A stretch of 64,000 bases of DNA from Lampris incognitus (GCF_029633865.1 NC_079223.1:38962706-39026705), one strand, 5' to 3'; shown: positions 12,316-26,443, counted from the first letter of the stretch. Notes: generated by a model from the letters alone, not told the origin. Numbers and translations: made by a program.

Positions 12316-13301
12316 TCACTCATCTAAGTGACCTCTTCAGTCTTAACTGACTGCAGGTATCCCCACCCTTATAAACATTACAGTGACATAACGACGCAAA
12401 ACAACGATCAGTTTCATATGCAAATTACCGTGACCATTAGCTAGAGTTACAATATCTAGGGAAGGGGAGAAATCCCACATTGAACAGGCCCTGGTTAAGT
12501 GTGGTTATCCTAACTGGACATTTGTCAAAGCCAGGAAGACGCCCAAACAGTGCACCAGCCAATCAAAGAGAGGAGAAGGACCACAGCTGCCTAAGCGGAA
12601 ACCAGTGGTGATTCCGTATGTGGTGGGAGTGTTGGAAAAGTTGAGACGTGTATTTTCCAAACACCGCATCTCGATTACTTTCAAACCCCTAAACACACTG
12701 CGCCAGAAATTGGTCCACCGCAAGGATCGGGTCCCCCAGCACAAACAGAGCAATATATTGTGTGCTGTTAAGTGCCAGAAGGATTGTCGTGACTTGTACA
12801 TTGGGGAAACTAAACAGATTGCTGGCCAAGAGGATAGCAAAATACATGAGAGCTAACACGTCAGGCCAGGACTCCACAGTCTGGGGCCACTCTTTCAAGG
12901 ATGAGGATGTGCACATCCTTGATAGAGAGGAGCGCTGGTTTGAACAGGGAGTCAAAGAGGCCATCTATGTGAAGAGGGAATGACCATCCCTGAACCGGGG
13001 GGGCTAAGAGTACACCTGTCACCATCTTACAATGCTGTGATTGCAAACATTACCCAATCATCTGTGAATAGTCCACATTGCCATTGTAACGCTAGCCAAC
13101 GGTCACAGCCATTTGCATATTGTTGTTTTCGGTCATTATGCCACTGTATTGTTTATAAGGGTGGGGATACCTGCAGTCAGTTGAGCCTGAAGAGGTCACT
13201 TAGATAAGTTAGGAAACGTTTCTGTCAATAAATGTTGTGTTCAGATGAGCTGATCCAACTTTCTGTGAATCCTTAACAGTGGTTTGTAATTGGAATTAGT
13301 G
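12316..13301 (+). mobile_element. Penelope-like element fragment with GIY-YIG region and inverted ends
   Basis: Conceptual translation on the + strand shows VKCQKDCRDLYIGETKQ, the GIY-YIG endonuclease core of Penelope-like retroelements. It is followed by TSGQDS, DEDVHILDREERWFE and EAIYVKRE, a family-typical C terminus. The reverse transcriptase is absent apart from a short stretch before the endonuclease. The left end (12316-12450) is an inverted copy of the right end (about 13083-13219), so the two termini face each other. The right end holds an AATAAA (CAATAAATGTTG). A 10-bp repeat CACATTTTCA at 12306-12315 and 13302-13311 may be the target-site duplication, but the right boundary is less certain than the left. 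The copy is broken and non-functional. Confidence 0.75.
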
Positions 13302-13311
13302 CACATTTTCA

Positions 13312-16300
13312 ATTGATTAGATAACATTACATGCTATTTACATGAAATCCTGACTAGATGCTTTGCTTTTGCACCAGTTCACCTGAGCTAAAATTAGCTC
13401 GTATGAATCATGTATTTTAGCAAACCAACAACCTAGAAAAGCAAGCTGACAAATTAGAAACAGTTAAGAACTTTTATCAAAAGACTGATTGAGTGTGACA
13501 GAGCACGTCTCGCTAGCATCTCTATTGACGGTGTTTCTGTGAAGTCCTACCTCTAATGAAACCAGTGGCAAAACCAAGTGATAGAATAGAAGGAGAGGCT
13601 TATTTTCTTACCAGTGAGCATTGAAAAATAGCAAAATCTTGAAGTTCTTACAACAGCATAAATTTGCAGATGCACTCACTCACAGACATTTTGTAGGTGT
13701 TGCAAGCTGCCAAATCTACACAGATGACACAGCTAAACGTGAGACTAAATGTCTGTTTGTGAGTGAGTTCGAAGTCAGATTCACGACGTGTTCAGCATCA
13801 AAAAATCTCATCATCTATGATTTCATGAACAGTGTAGATTCTGCATGAAAAAGTTGGATAGATTTACTCAGTAGATGTGAACAATGTACAGCTGTCTCTG
13901 GGTCTACCGTTAAGATTTTTTCTTCTATTAAAGCATGGGGGAAGGGAAGGACACTATAAGAGCGTTTGTGGTTTGTGAATTAGCTTTTGTCCCTTTGCTT
14001 ACTGTACATATGAATGAGGCTGGACCGGAATGTCCAACCTCATGAATGTCAATTGGCTGAGCTCCGGGTTTTTAGGAGCAGGCTTCTCTAGTTGCATAGA
14101 GTTGGACAATAGAGATTAAGACTTGATAGATGAGGGGAGAAAATGGGAGAAAAATAAGAAGGGAGAGATGAGGGACAGATGTAAAAGACAGAAACTGCTG
14201 GAGACAGAGCATGAAAGTGAAGAAAATAGAAAGCGAGTGAGAGAGCGAGAGAGAGAAAGCGATGGAGAGAAGCACGGTACACTTCTGTTCAGCTTGGGTA
14301 ACCCCGCCTTTACCCCCACCTGCTCCTCTTTAGCGCATCCTGTCATTTAATACCTAATCCCTTCATTCAGTCCAGTGTGTTTACTAACCATTGTCCCAGC
14401 TCCCTTCAAGCTGTGGTCAAGAGGTGGTTCAAAAGTTCGCACTGTGTGTGGAGCATGCACTCACAGCAACAGAGGGCATTGTGAGGGTGTTCACCCTCGT
14501 GAGGCAATTGTTTGGGACACAATGACAAGGCTTGTGCATGCACATGATGGAGTCCTGCAAATGTTATTTCTTAGACCAACATCTGTAACTTTCTCCGATA
14601 CAAACAAACCAATATTTGTCCACAGCTAATGGGATCGTGGTGCACCTGAGAGGACAGAAGGAGCCACGTAACATCTTTTACTGACAAACACCAAAATGAA
14701 AATTATTAAACTGCAAGTTTTCTGTGACATCACTCAATAAATACATGCAACCAAGCTTTTTTTTTTTGTCTTGTGTTAAAAACTTTGTGACATTAAACTT
14801 TGTTTTAGTCTCCCACTAGAATTTGAGAGGCAGGATCTCACAACTCTTTGTGGCAAATGACTTCGTGTTATGATATTCCTGCTTTGAATTTCACGTTGCA
14901 AAGACTGTTATGGTCCATAGTAGTCTGCAAGACAAGACAGAAGGAGACACATTTTCTCTTTATCTGGAAGCTTAACTCTGTACTTCCACTAGGATATACA
15001 GCCAAGTGAGTGTAAAAATGCCTCTAAATTTACATGTAAAAGATTACATTTTCATCTTCACCCAGAGAAACACTGGCATCTATAGCAGAGCTTTGGTGCT
15101 AAAGCTTTGGCGCTCAGATCAGGGAAAAGAACGAAACTCCTTGTAGAGGTTCTACAGAGTGCTATTTTCAAAATCAGTCAATTTCAAGAGGAGAGAACAT
15201 GAGCTTGGAAGAGAGGGTATGGTGGCATTTGTGCACATGTGCATGCTTTACGTGGATGCAAGGTGTTCCCGTCTTTATTGGTGACATTGTCTCAGAGAGG
15301 GCATCCCAGCTGTTTTATTGGTAGGAAGGGCTATTCCATCTCAAAGGCCTGACTCTTTTGTCAAGCTGCAGGTTCTAAACAACTAAAACTGAACAGCCCC
15401 CACCCCAGATACCCCCAAAGAGCTGTAAGCAACTTGCTATGCTATTCTGGGGCTTGTCTAATGCCTCACCTAGAAAGCCCAGCGATTCTTGTTATGACGA
15501 AGCACGAGCCCCGGCTGCTGTGATGTGGTGGTGTGTGGCCGCCTCTCAAGAGGGACATCAAAAGAGAAGTGAGAGTGACAGCTGGTCCTCCTCTTGGCCA
15601 GGCCCCCTGACAAGATCAGAGTGACAGGAGAACATGGGATCCCAACAGGTACCTCCCTCCCTACCCAGCACCCTCCCAGTTTCACCCATATGTTCACTAA
15701 CACCCCCCTCGCTTACAAAAAAAAAAAAGTTTGAAATCAAATTTTAAACAAATTTTATCTCATTTTTGGGATTTCTTTTAGAATAGTTTGGATCATACAT
15801 ACATTCTCGAATGGTGAAATTTAAAGTCTTTGGTATCTATTTATTTCCGTTAAAGTGCGTGCAAGTTCAATTTGTTTTTTTATGTTTCTTAAACTGCACC
15901 CATATAAGCCTTATGTGGGTCATTTGTCTTTGTCATCCACTTATCTCTCCACGACACCTCCAGACTATTTGACTGCCCTGCAAGTGTGACTGCTTTCTTT
16001 CTACAAGATGCCATAAACCCATTGGGCGTGTGTCCACAATGACCACTTAAAAGCTGCGACTTCCTTGGCTAATGGACTTAAGTCTGCCATCTATAAAATA
16101 TTTTGGACGGAAAAAGACCCGCTTTTTGCGGTGCACGGGATCCACTGAGAGGAATGCTTGGCCGGCAGGGCTGAAAACATCAATAACTTCATTCATGAAC
16201 AGGAAAGTAGTTGGTAAGGTTATTCTCTTCTATTTCTTACTTTCCGAAAAGAGTCCAAGAATCCTCTTGTGATCTTCTAAATCTGCTTTGCCAGCGTTAC

Positions 16301-19300
16301 ACACATCCATTGGGGAAAATCCAATTAAATGTTGCTCAGATGGGAAACACGTGGCTCAGGTTTGGGGAAAACAGCAGCAATTCCTTGGGGTCAATGGCTC
16401 GCTGTTCACTTCGTTTGCCTCCCTCTCTGAGGTATAGTTAGTGGTGAGCTTGCCTCTTTCCATTTCAAACAGGTCCCAGTTTACAGGTTCAGTGGAAAGG
16501 ATTTTAGAGTCAGCCATGGTGAGAGATAATGAGCACCTTTCCCTAACTCACCCTCAGTCAGAATTATAGAGCAGTATATCCTCTTTCTCCCTCTCTCACA
16601 GTATCGCCTATTTTCTTTTTTATTTTGACTTTTTTTTTTGCGAGGCTCAAGGCAAAATACAAAACAACAACACGAAACTGTGGAGGAGACAATGTAATTT
16701 CAGTCGGCTCCACGGGCACGGTTGTTGGACGCCCGGAGGTCTGGCCTCTGTACTGATTTAGACAAGCCAGTCCTTCTCTTTAGTGCAAGGGTCAGAGGTC
16801 ATTAAAGGAGCAGAGTGATCTTCCATGCAGTATCAGATCTCACCACCTACAGGAAACACGATACAGACAGCTCCCAAAATTAGACTTACTGGTATCGGTG
16901 CATCGCACGTACTCCAGGTATTTCCTTTGGTTTTATTATGATCTATACATAAACTTATCCACATTGTTGTAAAATAAAGCATAGCCTCAGACATAAAAAC
17001 AGAATCAACAAATAATTTTGGCATATTTTAGGCAAAATTATATATTGTTATTAATGGATGGGGATCGGCTTGCACGTTTTGAAGCTCTGAATCTCATGAA
17101 ACGTGATGACTTTAATAAGAATCTCACTATGATCGTGGAGGGCAAAGGTTCGAAGTGATGCATGGTATTATCATTTAAAGTGTCTTGACGAATGGGCCTT
17201 TGAAACCTGACACAGAGTAACTGATGGGGAAGCCTTTGTCTTGAGGCACTGGGAAATGATGAAGGGGAAGACTTACTGCCCGTTAGAAGGTATTTGATTT
17301 TATTTTTTTTTTAGAAGTCGGAGCAAAAGATATTAGCATTCTGGGAGGATTAAGGGGTAGCCAACAATTCCCTGTGTCATCTGTGCTGCAACTCTGTTGA
17401 ATGTGATTAACGCATCATGTGATTGCAGGCATTTGCAGCAGCACCTGAGTTGTGTGACTCCAAAGTCATGCTGGAAGGCAACATGTGGCAAAGCTTTATC
17501 TGCTCGAGACCATTAGCAAAACAGCTTCCTTACACAAATATGCTAAATGGGAGGAAGCTGAACTTTCTTTTATGGCTCTCACAATAAACATGACACCTGA
17601 CAGTCAATGAGCTTCAAGATAAACGAACATTATTACTCTGATTTACGTCCCACTGGCAAAGATAAAGGGATTTCCGCAGGAAGCCTGGCAAAAGCTGGCC
17701 ACACTAACCATGCTATTCCTTTTTTCAAATGCAGGGAAATGGATAAGTCTTTGCAATCTGGCCAGCACTTGGCCAACACTTGGGCTCTGGTTGAAGACAT
17801 TTTGGTGATGTGTTTATATAAGGTCCATACTGGGGCAATAAATCACCACAGTCCTGGAGTCTAAGGAAGGATAACACCCTATCTGGGGCCCATGTGTTTT
17901 AGAGGGAAAGGAGGCGGTTTGGGGGATAAACTGTATCAGTTTGAGAAGGGTGACCCGTCAAGTTTCACCCAAGAGGCCCTTTGAAGAGGACAACCCAGTG
18001 TGACAACCCAGGGGCCAGTTTGTTGAGGGATTTACACATGATGAATCAAAGGTTCAGAGGGTTCATGGTTTCTTCTAGTGTTTCTTACACTAAAATAAAA
18101 ACAGGTGAGGTTCAAATTGATCAAACTAATGTTTCCCTTGGAGAACAGAGGATATGAATATGTTTTGGCATGCATCGGCTTGATGTTAACTTTTAAGAGC
18201 AAAGCTTTGCTTGAAACTATCTATCCTCAGTTATTCATGTACTTGGATGGTAGTGATATCATATTTACACACTTGGCAAAAGGGGACTATAAGGAGGATA
18301 AAATGAGTGGCTCCATAACAGCTGCTATCCAGTTTTGCAAGGAACCTATATTTTATGGTATTTTATGATACTGATAGCTGAGATAAAGAAGGGTGTAAAA
18401 GGGCCATAAAGTGATTACCTATGATATAATGTTACCTGGCACTAACTCTTATAGCTGCAAAATGTGCCACAGCAGTTAAAACATATCAACACAAGTAAAC
18501 CTAGCAATACCATTTCGGTGCTAAAGTCAGGTGCATTCCCGTCATCTTAACTTTGAACAATTACTGTATTTGCCATGAAATCACTGCACAGTATGGCTCC
18601 AGTTGGGATTATAGAGTGATTCACAATCACGGCGCCACTCTGTAAATGACATAATCTCAAAACAAATAAGGAGAAGATGACAGTTTAGCCTTGGAGGCTC
18701 CTGTGAGACTGCACCCAAGCAGCCACCGGCCCTCATTTGGTTCAGTTTGACACCAGCACACTCTTAACATCCCTCCAACCAATCCATTCTATTGACCAGA
18801 GCAGGGTGTGCTCTGGTCCAGTCAATACCATTTGTATTCACTGCTAATCACTATGTGCACCACCAGCACATCCTCCCCCATTGACATCAACCCCAGCAGG
18901 GACCTCCCTCGGCAGGATGGAGGGAGGGAGGGAGGGAATGGGATTTCCACCTCCATGGTTATTGTGGGCATCAGAGCAAAAGGAAAATGGGACAAAACAA
19001 AGAGGGATGAGAGAGCTGGGGAGTGGAAAAAAAATACAGGCAAAGAGAGACAGAAAGTGAGAGAGGGGCTCCTCTTTGATCCCAGCTCTGGGTGGATCTG
19101 GTGTCCAGATGACCTGTGTTCACAGAGCAGATTAGCCTTGACAGTTGTTCCAAGAGCAAGAGGCTAATCTAAAGCTGTCTGGAGATCTTCAGCCATGCAA
19201 CATAAAGGCCAAAGCAGGTACAGTGTTTCACAACCTGCAGGACAGCTCATCTGGCCTTATCTCCTCACCCTGGAGTAAAGATCCACGGAGGCAGATTGGA

Positions 19301-20334
19301 ATGTTTACATTTGTTGGCGATTTTAAACGGACATTCCTTCAGAATTAGCCACGCTGTGAAAGAGAAATACTTGTGTCCCCCAACCAGTGGAGGGCTCCTG
19401 ATTTCGGTGGTGTGACCGACAGTGCATTAGCCAAAGCTGCATGCCCCTTACTCAGAGGGACATCACTTGGGCATATCGCAGTGTGTATCCACCTAACAAA
19501 CAGCCCTGCTCTCTGGGAGATCCACTGTGTGTTGTCATGGCAGTCCTCCAAACACAGTAGGGATGTAGTTAAGGGCTTTGTACTTCCTGTGTTTACCAAG
19601 TGTCTTGGGCATGCCTGTGGTGAAGACAGGATGCTGGTCTCCACAATGGCAGCAGTGAAGTAAGCCTGCCTGCTGAATCCTCTGTGCTAGGAAAAGTATA
19701 TAGACGGAGAAGGTGACCTTACCAGAGAAGACAATAAGTGTGCAAAGAGAGAGCTGTTACATCACCATTTTACTGACAAGTCTTCTGTTCGAAGATGCCC
19801 CTGCCTCACTTGTCGTTCCTCCTGTATGGAGTGAATTCCCATCCCTGCTTAAGCTCACACATCGCATCAGTGTGGCCTTGGCTCAACATTTAGCATAGAA
19901 AGTGACATTCTTACGCATAGATTAGGACATCTCTCAGTGGCATAAGTGGATTTGTCAACCAGGAAACTAGGCTGTATTTATAGAAGGATCTAAGTAAGGG
20001 ACAGAGGATGGTAATCTGTCTTTTTCAAGCCTGACATCAGCTAATATAGACAGACAGCAGCAGTGGCCTCTCCAGGTGTGAGACCAAGTGTCCAAACATT
20101 GTTGGTCAGCAGTGAGCATGCATATTCACACGTAATGGGCCACGGTACATTCTTAAGACACCATGAAGGGTGGCAGGGGAATAAACATTACCGCTCGGCT
20201 ATTGTTAACATCAGCTCAATTATGCAGTGATGTAACTGGAGTTAAGTATAACGAGAGGCTTTCCTGTCACTGAAAGGACTTCTGTTGGTGTTATTATTCG
20301 TTAATGCGTTAGTAGCGGTGGTGTATTAGAAGGT
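13312..20334. other. Seven-kb intergenic stretch, no gene seen
   Basis: No exon with family resemblance. There is a purine-rich GAGA-type tract at about 14110-14270, a T run near 14760 and a (GGGA)n run near 18920. Much of 15000-19700 looks unique and could hold regulatory sequence for the flanking developmental gene, but nothing in the bases proves it. Confidence 0.4.
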
Positions 20335-20351
20335 AAACACACCTACACACA

Positions 20352-20492
20352 TCAAAGAAGGTTGAATCGGTTCATCTGGATACAACGTTTATACAATGTT
20401 TATACAATGTTCAACGTCAATAAACATTGTATCCAGATGAACTGATTCAACTTTCTTTGATTTTCTTACCTGGATTATTGAGCATATCATCA
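20352..20492. mobile_element. Miniature palindromic Penelope-like insertion (141 bp)
   Basis: The insertion consists almost only of the outer terminal sequence of the Penelope-like family in two opposed copies. It reads GTTGAATCGGTTCATCTGG at the left and CCAGATGAACTGATTCAAC at the right, joined by a short loop with repeated TTTATACAATG. It is flanked by a perfect 17-bp target-site duplication, AAACACACCTACACACA, at 20335-20351 and 20493-20509. It has no coding content. Confidence 0.8.
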
Positions 20493-20509
20493 AAACACAC
20501 CTACACACA

Positions 20510-22179
20510 GTTTACTTGTTTTTTTATTTTGCAGACTGTAGTTTACCTGCATTTTTAGGGCTGACATAAATAGTCATTTCATAGTAATTCATAGCATAAA
20601 TCAAAGCAAATAGTATCAAACTGATGTAAGTCATAGAAGATAAAGCATTTCATTGGGAAAATACATAAAATAATGTTTTTTTCTGAAACTATTCTCCATG
20701 TTGGTAGTTGGTTGTGAGTACTAACTGAAGATTGTAGTTTACCCACCTTTTTGTTTACTACTACATCCCTGTTTAATAGTCGATCATTTTGGGACTATCG
20801 GCTAACACTGGACACGAACAGTCCCATTTCACATTAAATCAACTCGGCAAAACCCAGTCTTTCAACATTTCTGACAAATCTAAGCAATTACGATGGAGTA
20901 ATATCTGCAGAGGAAATAAAAACAGATGGTGCCTCCTGGATAGCACCACTACAGTGTAGCTCAAAAGTTGAATAACAAGTGTACAGTTTTAATGGACATA
21001 CATCATGCAGGTCTGTTTTCCTTCTATGGTATCATAATACTAGAACTGACCGGATATCAGAGTTATTAAAACATTATTAGACCTTGTCTGTCATTTATTT
21101 TCTGAGTAATAGACACAAGGGTGGATGCATTTGAATCAAAACAATAAAAAAAAACCTTTTAATACTACTAATCATAAAAATTAAGTCTCTGGATGGTGTT
21201 TTCAGGTGCTTTACGGAGCCCCTAACAGGTATAGCGTAAATCAATTTCAGTTAAGCTGAAGTCATCAGAGGCTGTTTCCAGAAAATATACATTAATGTGT
21301 AAAGAACACAACAACCAAAGTGCAAATCCTTTACCGGGCCTTTTAAACAATCATTTTACCCAGATATCATGGGTATGAATGCTATACAATGCCAAACAGA
21401 TGCGCCAGACTGACAGGGGAAGCCAGAAGAGCAAAACGTAGAGAAAAGAATGAAGAATATTCAGTGGAGAGAAAACACAGATGGAGAGACAGTTCAAAGA
21501 GCAGATCAGCTGACTCGTGCTAAACGGTGCATTCCTGGTGCTCTCCCATTTCCTCATAGTGAACTTGGCACAGCAGCCCCCCACAGGGTACCATCCATTA
21601 TACCTGAGAGAGTCCACCGGCTAATGAGGGGCTTAGATTCAGAACCATTACTTCAGCACTGTCTAATGGCCTATGTTTCTCCTCATGTGGTACTTCCTAC
21701 CTGCCCTGGCCATCTAATTACTTCACAGTTAAAAAGTGGTATGAAAGCAAACCATTGTGGGAACTTTGCTCAGGCTAACCAACACATAAGAGATTGCAAA
21801 ACGTGCACACAGACACCCGTGCAGACTTTTATTATCGAGTGGTTGCAACATAAACAAGGACATATTGAGTGTCGAGAGATACGATGAATATTAACGCTAA
21901 TCTTTAAGACTGAAGGATTTAGGTTTTACCGTCTATGCTATCACCCAACTAGACATTAGAATTAGTCTTCAAGTCACCACATGACTGAGCAGGTTAGTTT
22001 CGTGACATAAGGAGAGGATTGTAAGGCAAACTAAGAGCAGAAGGAGCATTGGCTACCATTTGAATATTCAGTTGAAATCAATTTTGTTATCATGCGTCAG
22101 GATTTGATTTTCTGTCAGGTTTAATGGATAGGCAAGGGGGACTGCACTGACTTTAGGGAAATAAGCGAGTTGCATTTTA
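20510..22179. other. Intergenic DNA, no gene seen
   Basis: A 145-codon open frame at 21450-21887 has no recognisable domain, no promoter and no splice partners. I treat it as chance. Confidence 0.4.
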
Positions 22180-22985
22180 ATCAGAATCAGAAACACTTTG
22201 TCATTTCATTTCATGCACTTGCGCACACGAAGAACGATGAAACATCGCTTCCCCTAGCCCACAGCAGTGCAACACAAACACAAAAACACATATCCAAAAG
22301 CTACAAGAACTACAAGAACACATATACCCAAACGAACACATATCTCTAAACTAAAATATAGAAAATAAAATCACTGTCCAGGAGAACGAATGCCAGCCAG
22401 GATGAATGTCGGAACTGCTGGTCTGCATGGGCTAGCAGTTAGCGAGCCTGCCCTGCTTCCATGTGCTGTCAGACCGCCCTTGATGTTTCCTCTTCGGGCG
22501 CAGCTCTGGTCAGGACCGTGGTCCTTGGGCCCACAGCATGCAGCAGAACAAGCTCCCTCAGCCGATCCAACGCTAGCTCTCCCAGCCAGACACCTTTGAC
22601 ACACCTCCCCACATGCCACACAACGACACTAAAACCACAGTCAAAGCTAGGCGAGGCCACCACCAGACCACCCTCAGTGTTATCGGAACTGCCGGTCTGC
22701 ATGGGCTAGCAGTTAGCTTAGCGTGCCCTGCTTCCACGTCCTGTCAGACCGCCCTCGGTGTTTCCTCTTCGGGCGCAGCTCTGGTCAGGGCCGTGGTTCC
22801 TGGACCCACAGGATGCAGCAGACCAAGCTCTCCCAGCCGATCCAGCGCCAGCTCCCCCCAGCCATCAAACGAAGACAATACAAACTTAGAAACAGATGTG
22901 GACAAAGACACTGCATGGATGGTACTGGGTGAGGCCGCCGCAAACGTGAATTTGCGTCGCCATCTTCCCACACCAGAAAAACATT
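22180..22985. repeat. Dispersed repeat with internal tandem duplication
   Basis: Starts near AATCAGAATCAGAAACACT. A roughly 270-bp unit beginning GGAACTGCTGGTCTGCATGG at 22411 is repeated from 22685 with about 90% identity (both copies contain GGGCTAGCAGTTAGC and TTTCCTCTTCGGGCGCAGC). The region is much more GC-rich than its flanks. I believe it is a fish interspersed repeat but cannot name the family. Overlapping frames on both strands arise from the duplication. Confidence 0.55.
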
Positions 22986-24563
22986 AAACATTATTCTAAT
23001 GTTTTAATGTTGTAACTTAAGAGGCATCAAACCACTTATATGTTTCCAAACACCAAAATTTCGCCTTGATTAATGTGTTCTGATTTGCTTTGGATGCCAT
23101 TTTATAATTCATTTAGTAGATTGTTATATCCCTAAACCTCTACCCAAACTCCCTCAAAAAAAAAAAAAATCCCAGCAGGGCTATATATACTCCTGGTTTT
23201 AAACACAACTATAATATCTTTACTGTTTTCTGGTCACAGCAGATGAAAACATAAAAATAAATCTCGACTCAGGATGACGGTAATAATTTAGGCTACATAA
23301 TCCCAAGAATGAAATACTGACTGAACACAAATAAGTATGAGTCATAGTACCTTGCATGAACTCTATTCCATAGACTAACAACCCCTATTCCTTGCTTTGT
23401 AAGGGAGCTACGGCATGGGAATGTGAGACTATAAAACCTGGCAAGATTTGCAGATTTCTTAAGTGGTTTTACGTTAATGCCACCCTGACACTACATCCAT
23501 CAGCGTTGCAAAATTGCACCCATTCTCTTGTTCCACCAGTAATTACAAGGTTAGCAACATGATGAACCTGTACTAACTTAATAATTATTCTAGGATAACT
23601 GGTGCCAGGTTTTTATTTTGATAACTACAGGTAATAATGCTACAACAAACCTATTCAGATATTTTTCTTTGAATAAAACTGTGTTTCAAGAACAGTCGCA
23701 ATTGCACAGAGCAACCCACTTCCACACCTCAGAGAGAATATTGTCCTTTGCGTAGACAGAAGGAAAAAACGAGTTTCCTCTTTGCACACAAACACAACGT
23801 GACTGAGATGAGGTGGTTGACTGTCGGTGTGAAGGTTCTCCCCTCGGGTGCGAGGCGCTATCTCATCTAACACTCTGTCACCAAATGTCAACTGGTAAAC
23901 ATCTACACCTACCCACACGAAGAGGATCCTACACGAGGGAGCCAAAAGTGTATCACATGAGAACTCAGGAGATACGGAGATGGTGAATGTTGATCAATGA
24001 AATAGCTCAGAGTTTTAAACAGCCTCCACCTCGCAGAATATTATACATTTATTTAACACCTGCAAATGACAAAGCAACAGATGCAGACTCAGAATCACAG
24101 AAAGACACACACACACACACACATACACACAAACACCCTTTGTCTACATGGCCGTTGTCTCATGTTTGCTTTCCTTCTTACGCACAAGCTTGAATTTAAA
24201 TTATATCACTGAAGGATCACTATGTGAATGGCGACAGACAAGCAGAGGAACTATATTTACATGTAATCAGCAGAACAAAAGGGATTAATCTCTGATAAGG
24301 GAGAAACGCCATGTAATCAATTACCCTTTCTACAAGCCTTTGGTAAGAAGACAGCATTCTTTCTGTTGGGTTTCGACCTTTTTCTGCTGCAGGCCATTTC
24401 CGCTAACGCAAGGCTACGACCGCTGCAGCTCTGCACTCCCACTCATTCCTGCTTTTCAATCTGAACAGGCCTGATGTCCTGCCCCTTCCCTTCTTCCCCT
24501 CCAGAGAAGGAAGAAAACTTCAACTTTAAACAGGTGTGAGAAAACTAGCAACTCCCACCGCCC

Positions 24564-24596
24564 CCACCACCACCACCACCACCACCACCACCACCA
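24564..24596. repeat. (CCA)n microsatellite
   Basis: Eleven perfect CAC/CCA trinucleotide units. Confidence 0.95.
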
Positions 24597-25534
24597 GAAA
24601 ATGGATGGCTTTCAGTGAAAGATCCCTTCAATCCAACCAGAACTGTTAAACACTATCCCACGCAACGCCCCACTGAATGAATACAGATTTTTGTTTTCAC
24701 TGCCAAGGTGGTTGTGAATGTGGTCTTCATTTGTGAAGTTTTTTTTTCTCTTTTTTCCAAACGTGTGAGCCGTGAGATTTTTCTTTTACACACTTTATAG
24801 TGAGTGCACACTGTTTATTCCCTATATATCTTTGCTCCCCTTGTTAAGATAATTTTGATATAACTACGTAATGCGGGCAACCCGACGAATCAAATCCCCT
24901 GTAAGCTCACTTGGCGTGCAAAACCAGTCTGTGATTCTGAAACGTTTGTGTAGACTCTTGTTCTTTCTCTCAAGGACCGAAGTAGGAATCAAACTTAACA
25001 ACTCAGCTTAATGCTTTACAACAGTTCGTGCACATTTCTAGTGTTTTTAGTGTTGTCTTCTGCTTCACTAAATCGGCTTAACAAGAAATGACCAGATCAG
25101 CAGACCTCTACACAGTCATTTAAAAGAGATAGTCAATGGGTTCGGGCCCACAGGTGTCCAGGGTTCAACACCAGAGACATCAAAAGACTTTTTTTTTTAT
25201 GATCCCTTTTACGGTTTATTTGCTCTGCTCTTTCTGTTTTCCCAAGATCTGATTTTCAATGCTAGACGCGGCAGTTTGTGGTGCAAGAAATCTTGTGCAA
25301 CTAACTTGTGACCGACTGTTGTTAAAACCTTTGTATATGGACACTGCTTTTATCTTCTGTTGATACGGATAAATGATTTTTGTTGCAACATGCAACTGTA
25401 CACAATTCTCTGCATAATCTTTACCAGCATTCACCATTCCAAGGGTGCAAAAAGTATAAAATCATATTAATGGGCACATTCAAGTAAAAGAAAATCCATC
25501 ATAGGGAAACACCAATTTGTTCAGACAGATAGAT

Positions 25535-25593
<59 letters not shown>

Positions 25594-25605
25594 AGGAAAG
25601 AAAGA
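25535..25605. repeat. (AAAG)n microsatellite
   Basis: About 17 GAAA units with one GGAAA interruption near the 3' end. Confidence 0.95.
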
Positions 25606-26443
25606 GGAGCATGTGACTGTGCAGATGATAAGAAATATGCAGTCACTAATTTTCCAAGCTGTGCTGTGGCCCAGCTGTCTTACATCTTTTTCCCCTATCT
25701 GTCTGCACTGACTGAGGACATGAACCCTCCCCCAGTTATGTCCACTCATTCTTCTGTGTTCTTGGAAGTCCGCAACGGGGTAATCAATGAGTCATGTGTC
25801 CCGATTACAAACAGCTCCCCATGGAGCACCTTCAAAGCGCTCCAAAGAGATGGGAAGAGGGAACCGCATTGTTCCCCGTGGAGTAATTACATGTTGGGGC
25901 TCCATGGTTTCTAGTCCTTGTCTGAGGAGAGTCAGAATGGGTTAAGGAGATCCCAGTTAACAACTCAGCAGGTGCCATTATCGCAGTTGGAGACCTTTCC
26001 AACCACTGGTCAACGTCTGGTGGGACACACCGAGCAAAACTAAAATAATTATGCACACACAAAAATATGTTCTCTACCAACATATATATTCATTCACACA
26101 AGACGCATTCTTGACAGATGAGGCCAAGAGTGACCGAGAATAGCAGAAATACCAAATTGCTGACTGAATGACTGAGATAGGTTTGGTGCAGTTGTGTACT
26201 TGCCCATCCATGCCAGAAAAACAAGGTGAGCATTCCAGGGTTTATGGGTTTAAGGGACCATAAAGCAGGACACACACTAAAGCTCCGTCTGGCTGCCTAA
26301 AGGCCTTTTGTCCCTCTCCACAACTTCCACCTTTAGTGTGTCCAATAATATACACATATGTTTTCATCAAGGATACCCTTTACGTTTAGGCACTTTTCAT
26401 CCAAGCATTGCCCTTGAATCCATTGCACTGTAGAATAGTTCCA

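Larger units (their letters stand above)
22986..26440. other. Intergenic DNA, no gene seen
   Basis: Contains three simple repeats (about 24108-24122 AC, 24564-24596 CCA, 25535-25605 AAAG). No exon or element could be supported. Confidence 0.4.

Noticed and set aside
14072-14350. Open frames on both strands in a GAGA tract
   Set aside because: Low-complexity purine tract; translation is compositional noise.
21450-21887. 145-codon open frame as a gene
   Set aside because: No domain, no splice partners and no promoter evidence; length is within chance for this amount of sequence.
23987-24193. CRISPR-like or satellite array
   Set aside because: Only a short AC microsatellite; no spacer-repeat structure exists anywhere in the window.
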